A DNA stretch of 64,000 bases, from contig JADJWM010000006.1 of the NCBI GenBank assembly GCA_016716365.1, positions 145,875-209,874 on the forward strand, written 5' to 3'. This DNA is from Chloracidobacterium sp. GTDB taxonomy: Bacteria > Acidobacteriota > Blastocatellia > Pyrinomonadales > Pyrinomonadaceae. Each line of letters begins with the position of its first letter. Position 1 is the stretch's first letter. Shown piece after piece: positions 17,325 to 24,855 of this stretch. The notes under the pieces are model-generated. The model did not search any database. It saw only the letters and a list, made by a program, of their open reading frames with translations, and had not been told where the DNA came from. The position numbers and the translations under genes were made by a program.

Positions 17325-18146
17325 TCACCCTTCGCGAAAATCCGCGATGTCCATCCCAAACCGCTCCTTCACGTATTCTTCCGCTGATCGGTTCACGTTC
17401 TTCAGGTTCTCAAGCCGCCTCGAAGATTTCGCGATGTGCGTCTTCGCCCTCTCGGCCATTTGTTTCAGCAGATCGCGGCCCCCTTCGGCCTCGTCGGCCG
17501 CCTTGCGGCTTAGAGAATAAACTTCCGAATCAACGGCCGCGGCTTTTTCGGCGGCGATCTCGGCGAACCTCCGTTTCATCTGCGCGATCTGCCTGATCGC
17601 CCTGACCAGCCGGTCGCCGGCCGTCTCGCCCACAACCGCTTCCGGGCTAATGCGGATGTCGGCGGCCAGCCGCCGGAGTTTTCCCTGGTCGCCCTCGGAG
17701 TATGCCCGGTTCAGTTCGGCCATCAGCGAATGCCGCCTTTCTTTTTCACCGTCGTCCAACGCAAGGTCGGGATGGATCGACCGAGCAAGATCGTGATAGG
17801 CCTTTCGGGCCTCGGCGGTCGGCTCCCATGTTTCGGTCTCGCGGTCTTCGGCAGCTTTTGCCCGGGCGGCCGATTCTTCCGCAGCACGCCTTAGCTCTTC
17901 GACCTTTTTCTTGATCTCCTCATCATCCGGAACGAGCTTTAGCTCCTCCTCGGCGATCTGTGCGTCGATCTCGTCCTGCTCCGCGTAAAGCCGGCCGACC
18001 TCCATCGTGTATCTTGCCTCGAAGCGCTCGAGTTCTGCCCGCAGGTCGGCCATCTCTTCTTCGGCATCGGCCAAACGTTCGGCAAGCCGGTCAACGACGC
18101 GCTGCTTCTTCGCGAGTTCGATCTCTTCAGGTGCAAGTTCGTTCAT
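17325..18146 (-). CDS. Coiled-coil protein with an internal J domain
   Basis: 273 residues from ATG 18146 (TTG 18161 possible). Residues ~1-110 are a long heptad-rich coiled coil (ERLADAEEEMADLRAELERF and on). Next comes a J-domain-like segment: KAYHDLARSIHPDLALDDGE with an intact His-Pro-Asp, then RRHSLMAELNRAYSEGD. More helical sequence follows to the end (ERFGMDIADFREG). J domains stimulate DnaK-type chaperones. The first J-domain helix is merged with the coiled coil, so this is not a standard DnaJ. Its start is 26 bp downstream of the bshB1 stop, so they are probably co-transcribed. Confidence 0.75.
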   Translation of the reverse strand: MNELAPEEIELAKKQRVVDRLAERLADAEEEMADLRAELERFEARYTMEVGRLYAEQDEIDAQIAEEELKLVPDDEEIKKKVEELRRAAEESAARAKAAEDRETETWEPTAEARKAYHDLARSIHPDLALDDGEKERRHSLMAELNRAYSEGDQGKLRRLAADIRISPEAVVGETAGDRLVRAIRQIAQMKRRFAEIAAEKAAAVDSEVYSLSRKAADEAEGGRDLLKQMAERAKTHIAKSSRRLENLKNVNRSAEEYVKERFGMDIADFREG

Positions 18147-18172
18147 AGTCCGTACGGCCAACGGAGCCTGTT

Positions 18173-18907
18173 TTACGAATAAAGGTTCATCGGCCGCGTC
18201 AACAGATCGACCGGGTCGTCAATATTAAGGGCCTCTCGGACATAGAATGGTTCACCGAACTCGACACCGATCAGCGAACCGAAATAGCTGGAACGGCTTT
18301 CAAGCTCGGCCAGGAAGCGTTCGCCGGTCAGCCGCGTCTCCGGTTCGGAAGAGTTCGGGTCGTGGAACTGCGACGCGTGTGCCCTGATCGCCTCCATCTT
18401 GACCGCGTGAAATGCCGAAACATCGACGATAAAGCTCGGCGGTACATTTCGCGAGAATACGCTGTGAGCGACCATCGGCACCGCGATCTTCTCGTCTCCG
18501 CTCTCGGGATCGTAGTTCTTCATACTGGCCAGCCTGGCCGCCTCGCGAACAAGCCGAGCAATGTGGTCGTGGTCGGGATGCGGATCGTCGATCTGGTGGG
18601 TCAGGATCAACCGCGGCTTCAGCCTTCGCAGCACCTTGACCATCTTTCCCCGCGATTCGTAGTCAACAAATACGTGTCCATCTGCGAGTTCCAGATTCTC
18701 TCGGACATCCAGTTGTAGGATCTCGGCCGCTTCCTCGGCCTCGCGAGCCCGGCCTTCGGGCGTTCCGCGCGTGCCCATCTCGCCCCGCGTTACGTCCAAA
18801 GCGCCGGTGCGGTGCCCCAGGCTCTTCAGCTTCAGCATCGTACCGCCCACGCCCATTTCCAGGTCATCGGGGTGGGCGAAGACAGCAAGTATGTCCACTG
18901 TGGTCAT
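18173..18907 (-). CDS. bshB1: Bacillithiol biosynthesis deacetylase BshB1 (PIG-L family)
   Basis: 244 residues, normal for BshB1. Zinc-binding motif AHPDDLEMGVGG near the N-terminus, DPHPDHDHIARL in the middle (P-H-x-D-H), and the C-terminal SYFGSLIGVEFGEPFYVREAL that distinguishes BshB1 from other PIG-L proteins. The enzyme removes acetate from N-acetylglucosaminyl-malate in bacillithiol synthesis. Partner genes bshA and bshC are not in the window. ATG 18907; a palindromic REP-like element separates it from the divergent MBL gene. Confidence 0.88.
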   Translation of the reverse strand: MTTVDILAVFAHPDDLEMGVGGTMLKLKSLGHRTGALDVTRGEMGTRGTPEGRAREAEEAAEILQLDVRENLELADGHVFVDYESRGKMVKVLRRLKPRLILTHQIDDPHPDHDHIARLVREAARLASMKNYDPESGDEKIAVPMVAHSVFSRNVPPSFIVDVSAFHAVKMEAIRAHASQFHDPNSSEPETRLTGERFLAELESRSSYFGSLIGVEFGEPFYVREALNIDDPVDLLTRPMNLYS

Positions 18908-18920
18908 AGGGTTAAATCTA

Positions 18921-18999
18921 ATGCGGAAGCCCGCGCGTAAGCAAGGGCTTGATGTGCGGGTTGAGCATTAGGCCCTCGCTCACGCGCGGGCTTCTGCAT
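18921..18999. repeat. REP-like palindrome, family 1, copy 1
   Basis: ATGCGGAAGCCCGCGCGTAAG at the left and CACGCGCGGGCTTCTGCAT at the right form the arms of a long imperfect hairpin, with GCAAGGGC and GCCCTCGC as inner arms. Related copies lie at 26231-26308, 43346-43422 and 60665-60742. Here it occupies the space between two divergent genes. Confidence 0.8.
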
Positions 19000-19015
19000 T
19001 GCTAGAATGGTTTCT

Positions 19016-19786
19016 ATGAAACTCATTGTTCTAGGCTCCGGAACCTCTGTCCCGCATCCTTCCCGCTCGAGTTCAGCTTACTGGCTGGGATCGGGCGGCA
19101 GCAAGGTGCTTCTGGATTGCTCGGTCTCGGCCGTGCTCAGAATGTGCGAAGAGGGCCTGGATTGGGCCGGGCTCGACTCCATCTGGATCTCTCATTTTCA
19201 CCTCGACCACGTCGGGGGCCTGGCCCCGTTCCTAGCCGGCACTCGGCACAGCCGGGAAATGAAAAAGAGGACGAAGCCGCTAACCATTTTTGGCGGCCCT
19301 GGGTTGAAGGAACTGATCCAGACGTTCAGCGATGCAAGAAACTACAAGCTGTTCGATCAGCCGTTTCCCCTGGAGTTCGTCGAGGTCGAACCGCTTGAGA
19401 GTTTCCATCTCGCCCCGGGTCTCGACGCCGTCGCCCTGAGCACGCCGCACACCGACGAGAGCCACGCCCTGCACATCCGCGACGCGGCCGGCGCCACGCT
19501 CGTTTACACCGCCGACACCGGCTTCTACGACGTGATCAGTTCGTTTGCCCGCAAGGTGGACCTTCTCGTGATCGAGGCCTCTTTTCCCGCCGACAAACCG
19601 GGTCCCAAACACCTGGAATTGGCCGAGGCGATGTGGATCGTCAGAAAGGCCGAGCCCAAACGCGCCGTTCTGACCCATTTGTATCCGGATTGGGACGGCG
19701 TCGACCTCGCGGCCGAAGCTGCCAAATTTTCGCCGCCCTGCGAGATCATCGAGGCCCGGGACGGCCTGAGACTCGAAATAGGCTGA
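19016..19786 (+). CDS. MBL-fold metallo-hydrolase (RNase Z-like)
   Basis: 256 residues from ATG 19016 (ATG 19007 adds three residues). The N-terminus MKLIVLGSGTSVPHPSRSSS resembles RNase Z/ElaC-type proteins. The zinc motif is HFHLDHVGG (H-x-H-x-D-H), with later ligands in STPHTDESHALHI, VYTADTGF and VLTHLYPDWD. The length is shorter than bona fide RNase Z and the exosite arm is not obvious, so the substrate (tRNA 3' end, cyclic nucleotide or other phosphodiester) cannot be fixed. Single gene; the repeat island begins just downstream at 19811. Confidence 0.8.
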   Translation: MKLIVLGSGTSVPHPSRSSSAYWLGSGGSKVLLDCSVSAVLRMCEEGLDWAGLDSIWISHFHLDHVGGLAPFLAGTRHSREMKKRTKPLTIFGGPGLKELIQTFSDARNYKLFDQPFPLEFVEVEPLESFHLAPGLDAVALSTPHTDESHALHIRDAAGATLVYTADTGFYDVISSFARKVDLLVIEASFPADKPGPKHLELAEAMWIVRKAEPKRAVLTHLYPDWDGVDLAAEAAKFSPPCEIIEARDGLRLEIG

Positions 19787-19810
19787 ACGGCGTTCCGGCG
19801 TGTTCTGTCC

Positions 19811-19892
19811 GTCCCCTTCAGGGACGGGAGTGGGTGTCGCCTGTTGCCGTCGGGTTCCACCCGACGCTATTGAATTCGTCCCTTTCAGGGAC
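19811..19892. repeat. 82-bp direct repeat, copy A
   Basis: Starts GTCCCCTTCAGGGACGG, contains the palindrome GTCGGGTTCCACCCGAC followed by GCTATTGAAT, and ends CGTCCCTTTCAGGGAC. It matches copy B at 21310-21391 in the same orientation with the same length. The two copies bracket the lipoprotein gene at 19923-21101. Confidence 0.85.
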
Positions 19893-19922
19893 AAAAATCT
19901 TCGTTTATTGTTTGAATTCGAT

Positions 19923-21101
19923 CTAGAGAATTTGGATAACTCCACCCTTTTTCAGGATCCATACCCGATCAGGCGGTGGTTTGGTCCGCCGATCTGGGTC
20001 TAAAGGTGGTGATGCTACGACAACAATAGTTCCGTCGTTTTCTTCGATGAGGCTACCTCGGAGATCCGTCCCCGGTTCGAAAGGCACGTCGTAAAGCTTT
20101 TTCCATTCTCCCCGAAATTCGTATATTCCTTGGCCCGAGAACCAGACTAAGAGGTTTCCCTCAGAACTTATCGCAAAAGTTTCGACTTCGCCCAGCGTTA
20201 GGACCGGTTCGGGTCCGGCCGTTGTGATACGAAAGATCTTTCCGGTCCGGGTGGTCGCGTACATGGTATTGTTCCTTGACACGACCTTATCAACGAAGAA
20301 ATCAGGCGTTCCTTTGAGATTCACTACTCTCCACGAATTGTCACGCTTACAGGCGACGATGTCGGTTTGCCTCGAGAAATCTTCATGAACTGGTCGCCCC
20401 TCAGATATTGATTTCCCGATCGAATCCGCTATGAGGACTGCACACAATTCATTACCGACGATCCCAATCTCCTTCAGACACCCATTTTCAACGGACCTTA
20501 TTGAATTCTCCAATCTACAACCCATGTCTGGAAACTGAAAGGCTTTCCAGTTCCTATCTCCTTCGTGGATCCAGGCTCGAGTTACGTTGGGCAGGGTGAA
20601 TCGATGTTTATTGAGCAACACAAATTCATCGTTGTAACTAAATCCATCAAAACCGACATTTACATCTTCTCGCGAATAGTACTCGGGCTCGGGAAGCTCG
20701 GGAAATTCCTGGGAGCTCCAGTTATCGCCGTCAAACCGAACGAGGCGAAGTCCACGGTGATCGTAAAACCAGAGATTCCCCGAAACACGATCCACTCCCA
20801 CCTCATCGAACTCATCCCAATCGGCCCTGCGGCATTTATAAAGTCGGTCAAGTCGCTCACCGGTCAACTCTAAAATTGCGCCCGAGGTTGACAGGTATAT
20901 CTTTTCGTTGAAAAACGTGATTGCAGAGACCGTCAAGGATTTGCGTAGTGTCTCGTATTTATTAAGTGCGTTTTCACCCTCGAAAGCGGTAGGGCAGGTT
21001 GGGTAAGGGTCAAAAAGAATGCACGACGGTACCGCGAAACAAAGAAACACCACGATGGCAAAGGCACCTAAATTTACTCTGGACACAGTACGGAGTTTCA
21101 T
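19923..21101 (-). CDS. Lipoprotein with beta-propeller-like repeats, unknown function
   Basis: 392 residues from ATG 21101 (a TTG at 21113 is the alternative). A hydrophobic signal segment ends in AVPSC, a weak lipobox, so it is likely exported and lipid-anchored. The rest is built of short aromatic blades such as KIYLSTSGAILELTGERLDRL, GNLWFYDHRGLRLVRFDGDNW, TMYATTRTGKIFRITT and NLLVWFSGQGIYEF, similar to two-component-regulator or propeller repeats. No named family recognised. The gene is noticeably richer in A and T than its neighbours and is bracketed by two 82-bp direct repeats, which suggests acquisition as a cassette. Confidence 0.7.
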   Translation of the reverse strand: MKLRTVSRVNLGAFAIVVFLCFAVPSCILFDPYPTCPTAFEGENALNKYETLRKSLTVSAITFFNEKIYLSTSGAILELTGERLDRLYKCRRADWDEFDEVGVDRVSGNLWFYDHRGLRLVRFDGDNWSSQEFPELPEPEYYSREDVNVGFDGFSYNDEFVLLNKHRFTLPNVTRAWIHEGDRNWKAFQFPDMGCRLENSIRSVENGCLKEIGIVGNELCAVLIADSIGKSISEGRPVHEDFSRQTDIVACKRDNSWRVVNLKGTPDFFVDKVVSRNNTMYATTRTGKIFRITTAGPEPVLTLGEVETFAISSEGNLLVWFSGQGIYEFRGEWKKLYDVPFEPGTDLRGSLIEENDGTIVVVASPPLDPDRRTKPPPDRVWILKKGGVIQIL

Positions 21102-21309
21102 TTTGAAGGACAAATCAGGTGTTAGCGATCAATTTCAGCCTAGGACAAAAACTTAGTTTGTGTCCAGAACTCCGCCGAAACCTTTGGCTTTCCCCGAAGG
21201 GGATAAATTCAATAGCGTGGGGTGGAGCGAGGGAACCGAGCGAAACCCTACGAAACGACGGGTTATCGAATGCGCTCCCTGAAGGGGAGCAATTGAAGGC
21301 ATGCGGTGC

Positions 21310-21391
21310 GTCCCCTTCAGGGACGGTAGTTGTGTCGAGGCGTTGTCGTCGGGTTTCACCCGACGCTATTGAATGCGTCCCTTTCAGGGAC
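21310..21391. repeat. 82-bp direct repeat, copy B
   Basis: Same unit as 19811-19892: GTCCCCTTCAGGGACGG at the left, CGGGTTTCACCCG palindrome, GACGCTATTGAATGCG and CGTCCCTTTCAGGGAC at the right. Additional diverged pieces of the family lie at 21180-21300 (CCCGAAGGGG, CTCCCTGAAGGGGAGC), so the insertion point holds a nested repeat cluster. Confidence 0.85.
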
Positions 21392-21478
21392 AAATACGTT
21401 GGTCTACATGTTTACGGAACGTCCCAGAACTCGGCACCTCATTGCGGCCCAAGCCTCTTCGGCTCCGCCGATCGATGT

Positions 21479-21533
21479 GCGGAAAAGCTATGCTTTTCCG
21501 CCAGATTCACAAATGTCTCTGCGGCTCCGCCGC
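21479..21533. repeat. REP palindrome pair left of the REP-associated transposase
   Basis: GCGGAAAAGCtatGCTTTTCCGC at 21479-21501 and GCGGCTCCGCCGC at 21521-21533. The same two-hairpin unit appears inverted on the other side of the transposase (22087-22167) and once far away at 61429-61490. Confidence 0.8.
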
Positions 21534-21538
21534 CGCTC

Positions 21539-22077
21539 TCACCGCCACTTGATCATCTTATGGTCGGTGATGAACGGCTCGTTTTTCAGGGCCTTTCCAT
21601 TCCATTGCCGGGCACTCGAATAAAGATAATCATTGGGATGCTCAACCAACCCAGCACGGACCGGATTCAAATGAATATAACTTACCTTCTGCAAAAGGTA
21701 TCTTCTCCGTAGACCTCAAAAGCATTAGGATGATGTTCGTAAACGGAGTACTTGTGTTTGAAATCGCGCTCCTGAATCCGCAGTTTGGCTAGCGATGTCT
21801 CGTAGTCGTTTTCTTTCAAGTGATCCAGAACCCGCTTCGCCGAGATGCCGTTCAGAAACCGAAGAACATCCTTTATCTTGCGACGGCTGTCGGAGATCAC
21901 GTGCGTGTGGTCCGGCATAATGACATAGGCGAATATCATGATCACCCCAGAGATCCGAGCCTCGTCGAAGGCTTCGCAGACTATTTGTTTGATCGAATCC
22001 GAGCGGAAGACCGTTAGTCTTTTATGCGCGACCGAGGTCAAATAGTAGGCTGGAGTTGTTCTCGATACCTGAAACAT
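21539..22077 (-). pseudogene. REP-associated tyrosine transposase (Y1/HUH family), frameshifted
   Basis: The N-terminal frame (22077 to 21682, 131 residues) starts MFQVSRTTPAYYLTSV and holds the HUH motif IMPDHTHVI. It ends abruptly after GEDTFCRR. Adding one T to the T4 run (A4 at 21693-21696 on the plus strand) restores the family C-terminus: KVSYIHLNPVRAGLVEHPNDY and SSARQW, ending at 21539 for 179 residues. REP-associated transposases are single-strand-acting enzymes thought to mobilise REP palindromes, and such palindromes flank this gene on both sides. Whether the missing base is a real mutation or a sequencing slip cannot be decided here. Confidence 0.88.
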
Positions 22078-22086
22078 CGAAGAGCG

Positions 22087-22167
22087 GCGGCAGAGCCGCG
22101 AGGCATTTAGATCAAATTACGGAAAAGCACAGCTTTTCCGCACATCGAACGGCAAAGCCGCTCCGTG
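22087..22167. repeat. REP palindrome pair right of the REP-associated transposase
   Basis: GCGGCAGAGCCGC at 22087-22099, CGGAAAAGCACAGCTTTTCCG at 22120-22140 followed by CACATCGAACGGCAAAGCCGC. This is the same composite unit as 21479-21533 in opposite orientation. Confidence 0.8.
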
Positions 22168-22264
22168 AAAGGTCGACCAAATACAAGCTCACATACCTTG
22201 ATAGCACAAAATCCGGTTCCGATCGCTTGTCGGAGCCGGACCTCAGATAACCAGTTGGAGAAGA

Positions 22265-22690
22265 TCACCCCTTCGTGTTTCGCTCGGCGACGGCCATAAG
22301 CTCTTCGGGCATCCATTTTTCCATCACCTTTTCTTCGGCTTCGGCTATCCGACGCCCGCGGTTCCGCCAATTCTTTGATGGATCGTCCTCGCGGCCGGAC
22401 TGTTTCGGATAATTCTCTACCTGCTCGAGGCTGATGATTATGCCGTGGATCACGTCTTTCCAATCCTCGTTCTGGATGCCGCGGAGCGTGACCGGCAGGC
22501 CCGCGGTCCAATCTTCTTCGGGCACGATGTTATCGTATTCGGGGATGGTGAGGTAGGCCGTGTCTGGGAACGGCTTGCCCTTGAATTCGCTAACAAGCTG
22601 CGAGGCAAGGTCCGAGTAGGTGCCTGACGGGTTTTTCGAACGCATCTCGAGCGCTCGCTTGAAGATATCGGTGACGGTTGGGTTGCTCAT
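22265..22690 (-). CDS. Hypothetical protein
   Basis: 141 residues from ATG 22690. Begins MSNPTVTDIFKRALEMRSKNPSGTYSD, a helical acidic/basic mix, then the central PEEDWTAGLPVTLRGIQNEDW and a charged C-terminus (RRIAEAEEKVMEKWMPEEL). No transmembrane segment, signal peptide or recognised motif. Codon pattern is like the chromosomal genes around, so I believe it is real. It lies between the transposase cluster and the thioredoxin-like gene. Function unknown. Confidence 0.6.
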   Translation of the reverse strand: MSNPTVTDIFKRALEMRSKNPSGTYSDLASQLVSEFKGKPFPDTAYLTIPEYDNIVPEEDWTAGLPVTLRGIQNEDWKDVIHGIIISLEQVENYPKQSGREDDPSKNWRNRGRRIAEAEEKVMEKWMPEELMAVAERNTKG

Positions 22691-22848
22691 AGACGTTGTC
22701 CCGACAGATTATCATATTACCCTGCCGAAACTAATCTCCGGGGACGGAGCCATCGCGGTCCCGGCCACTTGGCGTGCGGACGTGATCTAGCGGCAACTAA
22801 TCCTTGTTTTCGGCCGTCTGAACCTATACGCTTTCATTTGGTGTATTT

Positions 22849-23529
22849 ATGAGTTTTATCAAAGCTTCCCTCATTATTTTGGTCCTTACGTTCGCGGTTG
22901 TCGCCCAGGGCGAGCAGGCCCCGATCGTGGAAAGGGAGTTCGAATACAAGGACTGGACCCTTAAGAATATCGACGGCGGCGAGACAAATCTTCGCAGCTT
23001 TGCCCAGGGAAAGAAGCTCGTGATGGTGGTTTATTGGGCTCCCTGGTGCCTGAACTGGAATCATGACGCGGCGTTCGTCGAGGAACTCCACCAGAAATAT
23101 TCCAAAGACGGGCTTTCGATCATCGGTGTCGGCCTCTATGATCCCGTGACCTCGATGAAACGCCATCAGCGGAGCGCAAAACTGACCTTTCCGTCGGTGT
23201 ATGATTCGACCGCATTGACCGACCGCCTGACGTCGGACCATTACAACCGCCGCCGTGCCGCCGGCGATACCCGCAAGTGGGGCACGCCATGGTACGTGTT
23301 CCTTGAGCCTGAAAAGCTGCTGAAGGGAGGCGACGTGCTGGCCACGAAGGTCCCGGTAATCAACGGCGAGCTGATCCGACCGGAAGCCGAGAAGTTCATT
23401 CGGGAAAAACTCGGGCTTGCCTCGAGTGCAGCCGCTCCCGGCGGGCTTGCAAAAAGGTTCGAGGCGGCCCCCCTAGCGAAGACCCGCCTCTCGTTCGAAG
23501 TTGAAATTTTAGGCCTGCCGGGCCGATAA
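22849..23529 (+). CDS. Secreted thioredoxin-like protein with a single active-site cysteine
   Basis: 226 residues. Signal peptide MSFIKASLIILVLTFAVVAQG, then a TlpA/AhpC-like fold: DWTLKNIDGGETNLRSFAQG and VMVVYWAPWCLNWNHDAAFVEEL. In active thioredoxins the motif is W-C-x-x-C; here it is W-C-L-N-W and no other cysteine exists in the protein, so a normal disulfide cycle is impossible. The cis-Pro region is KWGTPWYVFLEP. The C-terminal ~40 residues are Ala-rich without a domain. The gene starts with ATG 22849 without a clear ribosome site. Possible roles are mixed-disulfide chemistry, peroxidase-like reaction, or a non-catalytic scaffold. Confidence 0.75.
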   Translation: MSFIKASLIILVLTFAVVAQGEQAPIVEREFEYKDWTLKNIDGGETNLRSFAQGKKLVMVVYWAPWCLNWNHDAAFVEELHQKYSKDGLSIIGVGLYDPVTSMKRHQRSAKLTFPSVYDSTALTDRLTSDHYNRRRAAGDTRKWGTPWYVFLEPEKLLKGGDVLATKVPVINGELIRPEAEKFIREKLGLASSAAAPGGLAKRFEAAPLAKTRLSFEVEILGLPGR

Positions 23530-23533
23530 CGGC

Positions 23534-24055
23534 CTAGGGCATCACGGCCATCGTATCCGTCAGCTTCATCGCCACCTGTCTGAGCGGCTCTTTTGAAGCC
23601 ACGAACTTTCCGGCGATCGCGCTGTCCTCGGACAGTGCGCAAAGATTTGCGATCCCCTGGATCTGGGGCAGGTATTTTGTGAGGGCGGGTTTCGTCCGGA
23701 AATCCGACTCCAGAATGCGGAGTCCTTCCCTCAACCCTCTTATCGCAAGGATCACTTTCTGCTTATTTGCCTCGTTCGCGTCGATCACTTCCTGACTGAG
23801 GCGTTTGGTCTCGGATTCTTTGTCGATATCCTCGATCGCCACGGCGATCGGGCCCATCTTATCGACGAACGTGTTTACGTTGTAGAGCTGATTGGAGACC
23901 TTCTGTTTCGCGGCGGCGACTTCGGGCGTTGCAACCGGCTTCGTTGGTTTCGGGGTCGGCTTTGGAGCCGGCTTTCTGGTCCGCTGGGCCGCGGCCGGGA
24001 TCGCCATCGAAAGCAGGAGGATCGAGAAAACTATTGCCAAATGTCCGCGTTTCAT
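23534..24055 (-). CDS. Secreted helical protein, unknown
   Basis: 173 residues from ATG 24055, which starts a signal peptide (MKRGHLAIVFSILLLSMAIPAAAQ). A basic Pro/Lys linker (RTRKPAPKPTPKPTKP) follows, then a helical domain with EVAAAKQKVSNQLYNVNTFVDKMGP and GLREGLRILESDF. No recognised family. The Pro-Lys linker suggests crossing the periplasm or contact with the cell wall. It is divergent from lipB, with 49 bp between the two starts, and its stop is 4 bp from the stop of the thioredoxin-like gene (convergent). Confidence 0.6.
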   Translation of the reverse strand: MKRGHLAIVFSILLLSMAIPAAAQRTRKPAPKPTPKPTKPVATPEVAAAKQKVSNQLYNVNTFVDKMGPIAVAIEDIDKESETKRLSQEVIDANEANKQKVILAIRGLREGLRILESDFRTKPALTKYLPQIQGIANLCALSEDSAIAGKFVASKEPLRQVAMKLTDTMAVMP

Positions 24056-24104
24056 CACTGCCCTTGCCTGTTCAATATCCAATAAACATCTTATCATAAA
24101 CGTT

Positions 24105-24776
24105 ATGCGGGAGCGGTTGTTGGAAGTTCACAGGCTCGGGCGCGTTGCCTACCAAGAGGCCCTCGACCTTCAGAAAGAGCTTCAGCAGCGGGTGATCGAC
24201 GAGCGACTGCTGGACCATATTCTGCTGCTTGAACACCCTCATACTTTTACTATCGGCCGCAGGTCCAAACAGGCCGGCGTATTGGCGACCGCCGAGATGC
24301 TCAGGGCGTTGGGCGTCGAGGTGTTCGAAACGGACCGCGGCGGCAAGGTCACCTATCACGGCATCGGGCAGGTGGTGGGGTATCCGATAATCAACCTTTC
24401 GCCGGACCGGGAGGACGTTCATAAATATGTCCGCGATCTGGAGGAAGTGCTGATCCGGACGCTGGGCGATCTGGGCATCGACGCCTTTCGGATCGAGGGA
24501 TTGACGGGTGTTCACACGGCCGAAGGCAAGGTCGCCGCCATCGGGATCCACATCAAACGCTGGGTGACGACGCACGGATTTGCGCTTAACGTAAACACGG
24601 ACCTCAGCTATTTTAACTGGATAATTGCCTGCGAGGGCGAGCCGGTCACGTCCGTCGAAAGGCTGCTCGGACGCGAGGTGCCGCTGGCCGAGGTTGAAGA
24701 GCTCATTATCGGGAACTTCGCCGCAGTATTCGGGATGAAGGCCGCGGCCGCACCCGCTGGCCAGGCCGCTGCATGA
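24105..24776 (+). CDS. lipB: Lipoyl(octanoyl) transferase LipB
   Basis: 223 residues from ATG 24105; the frame opens earlier but that part is antisense to the neighbouring gene. LipB moves octanoate from acyl carrier protein to lipoate-dependent enzymes. Seen: LLLEHPHTFTIGRR, ETDRGGKVTYHGIGQVVGYPI (usual consensus H-G-P-G-Q; here Ile replaces Pro), the catalytic Lys in GKVAAIGIHIKRWVTTHGFALN and the catalytic Cys in NWIIACEGEPVTS. Cytoplasmic. No lipA in the window. Confidence 0.93.
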   Translation: MRERLLEVHRLGRVAYQEALDLQKELQQRVIDERLLDHILLLEHPHTFTIGRRSKQAGVLATAEMLRALGVEVFETDRGGKVTYHGIGQVVGYPIINLSPDREDVHKYVRDLEEVLIRTLGDLGIDAFRIEGLTGVHTAEGKVAAIGIHIKRWVTTHGFALNVNTDLSYFNWIIACEGEPVTSVERLLGREVPLAEVEELIIGNFAAVFGMKAAAAPAGQAAA

Positions 24777-24855
24777 AAGCGGACCGCTGCGGCCCCCGCC
24801 GATGATAGAACCGAAACCGTTCGCCGGCCCATAAGACGAATTTTTTGGAGGAAGA

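Noticed and set aside
22107..22511. 134-codon leftward frame overlapping the hypothetical gene at 22265-22690
   Set aside because: Different frame of the same DNA running into the REP palindromes; the 22265-22690 frame has better composition and a normal start.
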